The notes under the pieces were generated by a model. It was not told the origin of the DNA and did no database searches. It saw only the letters and a program-made list of their open reading frames with translations. A DNA stretch of 64,000 nucleotides from Symbiodinium natans (lineage: Eukaryota; Sar; Dinophyceae; Suessiales; Symbiodiniaceae). The stretch is taken from positions 784,176 through 848,175 of the forward strand of contig CAJNDS010000158.1 in the NCBI GenBank assembly GCA_905221605.1, written 5' to 3'. Both the position numbers and the translations under genes were made by a program. Positions 63,222 through 64,000 of this stretch are shown piece by piece (the stretch's first letter is position 1; each line of letters begins with the position of its first letter).

Positions 63222-64000
63222 GTAGCATATTTGAATGCAGCCAAGTGTAACCGAGACACGTGGCGCAACGGGTAGCTTGGAATGGTTTTATTTGCTGGTC
63301 ATGTGAAAGGAGCACCGCAGACATGTCTCTGACAGGACGTCTACTGGGCCCAAAACCCGTTTCCACTCCTGCCAAGACATGACGACCAGCATGCTGCCGA
63401 TGCAGCTTGCCTGAAGTAGATGGCCACAGCAGAAACAGTACCATACTGTAGGGTTTCTCCATTGTCTTGGCAGTGCCTGTTGACATGAATCGCAGAGACA
63501 TTTGCTACGCACAGAAGTGCGCTTGCGTGCTCGAGCCGTAGTCTTCAACCCCGTCCGCATGTGGAGTTCCGATGCAGGCAATCATGAAGTCTCCACATGC
63601 GCTGGCATAGCGTTGGACAGGTTTACGTGGCCCTCGAGTTCTACTCGAACCAAACTCGTTCAAGTGTGATGCTGGTGCAGTCGAAACTCGGTCACGCCTC
63701 CCATTAGCCTTGCATCCTTGTTGCCCAGCGCGCGCTTGGGGTGCCGTAACTTTGCATCGTCCTTTAGAGAGCACCCCGTGCTTCACATCCAGGATGGAGT
63801 AGCCACAGCCAGCAGGGCCAGCATGTGCATGTTTTTGCTTGCCACTGTTTCGGGTGCAGCGAGCAGTGGCTTCCCTGAACGATTCCAAGGAACAAACGGA
63901 GCCAACGCGCATTTGCGAATATGGCCATTTGGTTGCTGCGATTCCCCTTTGGATCTGCAGACAGCGGCCACTTGGCAGCTCACAAGAATATAATATGTGA
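63222..64000. other. no gene resolved
   Basis: A + frame open at 63718-63993 and minus frames at 63505-63912 overlap without recognisable motifs. Confidence 0.3.

Noticed and set aside
1-64000. CRISPR arrays, bacterial operons, rRNA genes, organelle genes
   Set aside because: No spacer-repeat pattern, no compact gene layout and no rRNA-like stretch was seen; intron and repeat structure is nuclear eukaryotic.

Overview
This window is nuclear DNA of a dinoflagellate. Four sequence features support this. (1) A 17-base exact match to the dinoflagellate spliced leader (DinoSL) core lies at 4146-4162. (2) Plant-type telomere heptamers (CCCTAAA/TTTAGGG) occur in dozens of interstitial arrays. (3) Coding sequence is cut into short exons of about 45-110 nt, whose inferred acceptors are nearly all AG|G and whose donors are a mix of GT, GC and GA. 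(4) Gene density is very low, and almost every credible exon is on the + strand. The genus cannot be fixed from sequence alone; Suessiales (Symbiodiniaceae or Polarella) would fit. Operons, ribosome binding sites and CRISPR do not apply here and none was seen.

Left part (1-18 kb). An intronless 481-codon ORF of unknown function is on the minus strand (103-1548). From 2.5 to 18 kb, one fragmented ABCF-type (soluble, two-domain) ABC ATPase gene can be reassembled by eye from about 16 exons. They run in the right order: domain-1 pre-signature region, signature, Walker B and H-loop, then linker, then domain-2 Walker A, Q-loop, signature, Walker B/D-loop and H-loop. The first Walker A exon is not visible and is presumably left of the window. 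Two further genes on the same strand sit inside ABCF introns. At 4304-6331 is an uninterrupted 675-aa ORF (degenerate GT8-like fold plus CxxC pairs) preceded by the DinoSL relic, so it looks like a re-integrated processed cDNA. At 11950-14613 is a protein with a CBM20 starch-binding domain, a Ser/Thr kinase and EF-hands, the architecture of apicomplexan CDPK2.

Middle part (18-48 kb). Scattered candidate exons are separated by telomere-like arrays, microsatellites and short inverted-repeat elements. The only clearly recognisable gene is an intronless Ser/Thr protein kinase (31787-33076, DMG instead of DFG). At least six MITE-like inverted-repeat families are present. One copy is itself interrupted by a 107-bp CAGT-ended, TA-flanked (Tc1/mariner-type) element at 48462-48568.

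Right part (48-64 kb). A 4.7-kb element (49085-53807) has long subterminal inverted repeats of AACCTCG-type units and a 7-bp flanking direct repeat. Inside are a degenerate CCCACCATT satellite with higher-order repeats and a 1-kb insertion. Beyond it are more short exons. These include an acidic terminal exon (59850-60137), a phase-compatible exon pair at 61038-61327, and an exon with a DxD motif in a GT77-like context (63116-63221).

Exon boundaries were drawn by eye from reading-frame continuity and splice dinucleotides. They are hypotheses to be tested with transcripts.
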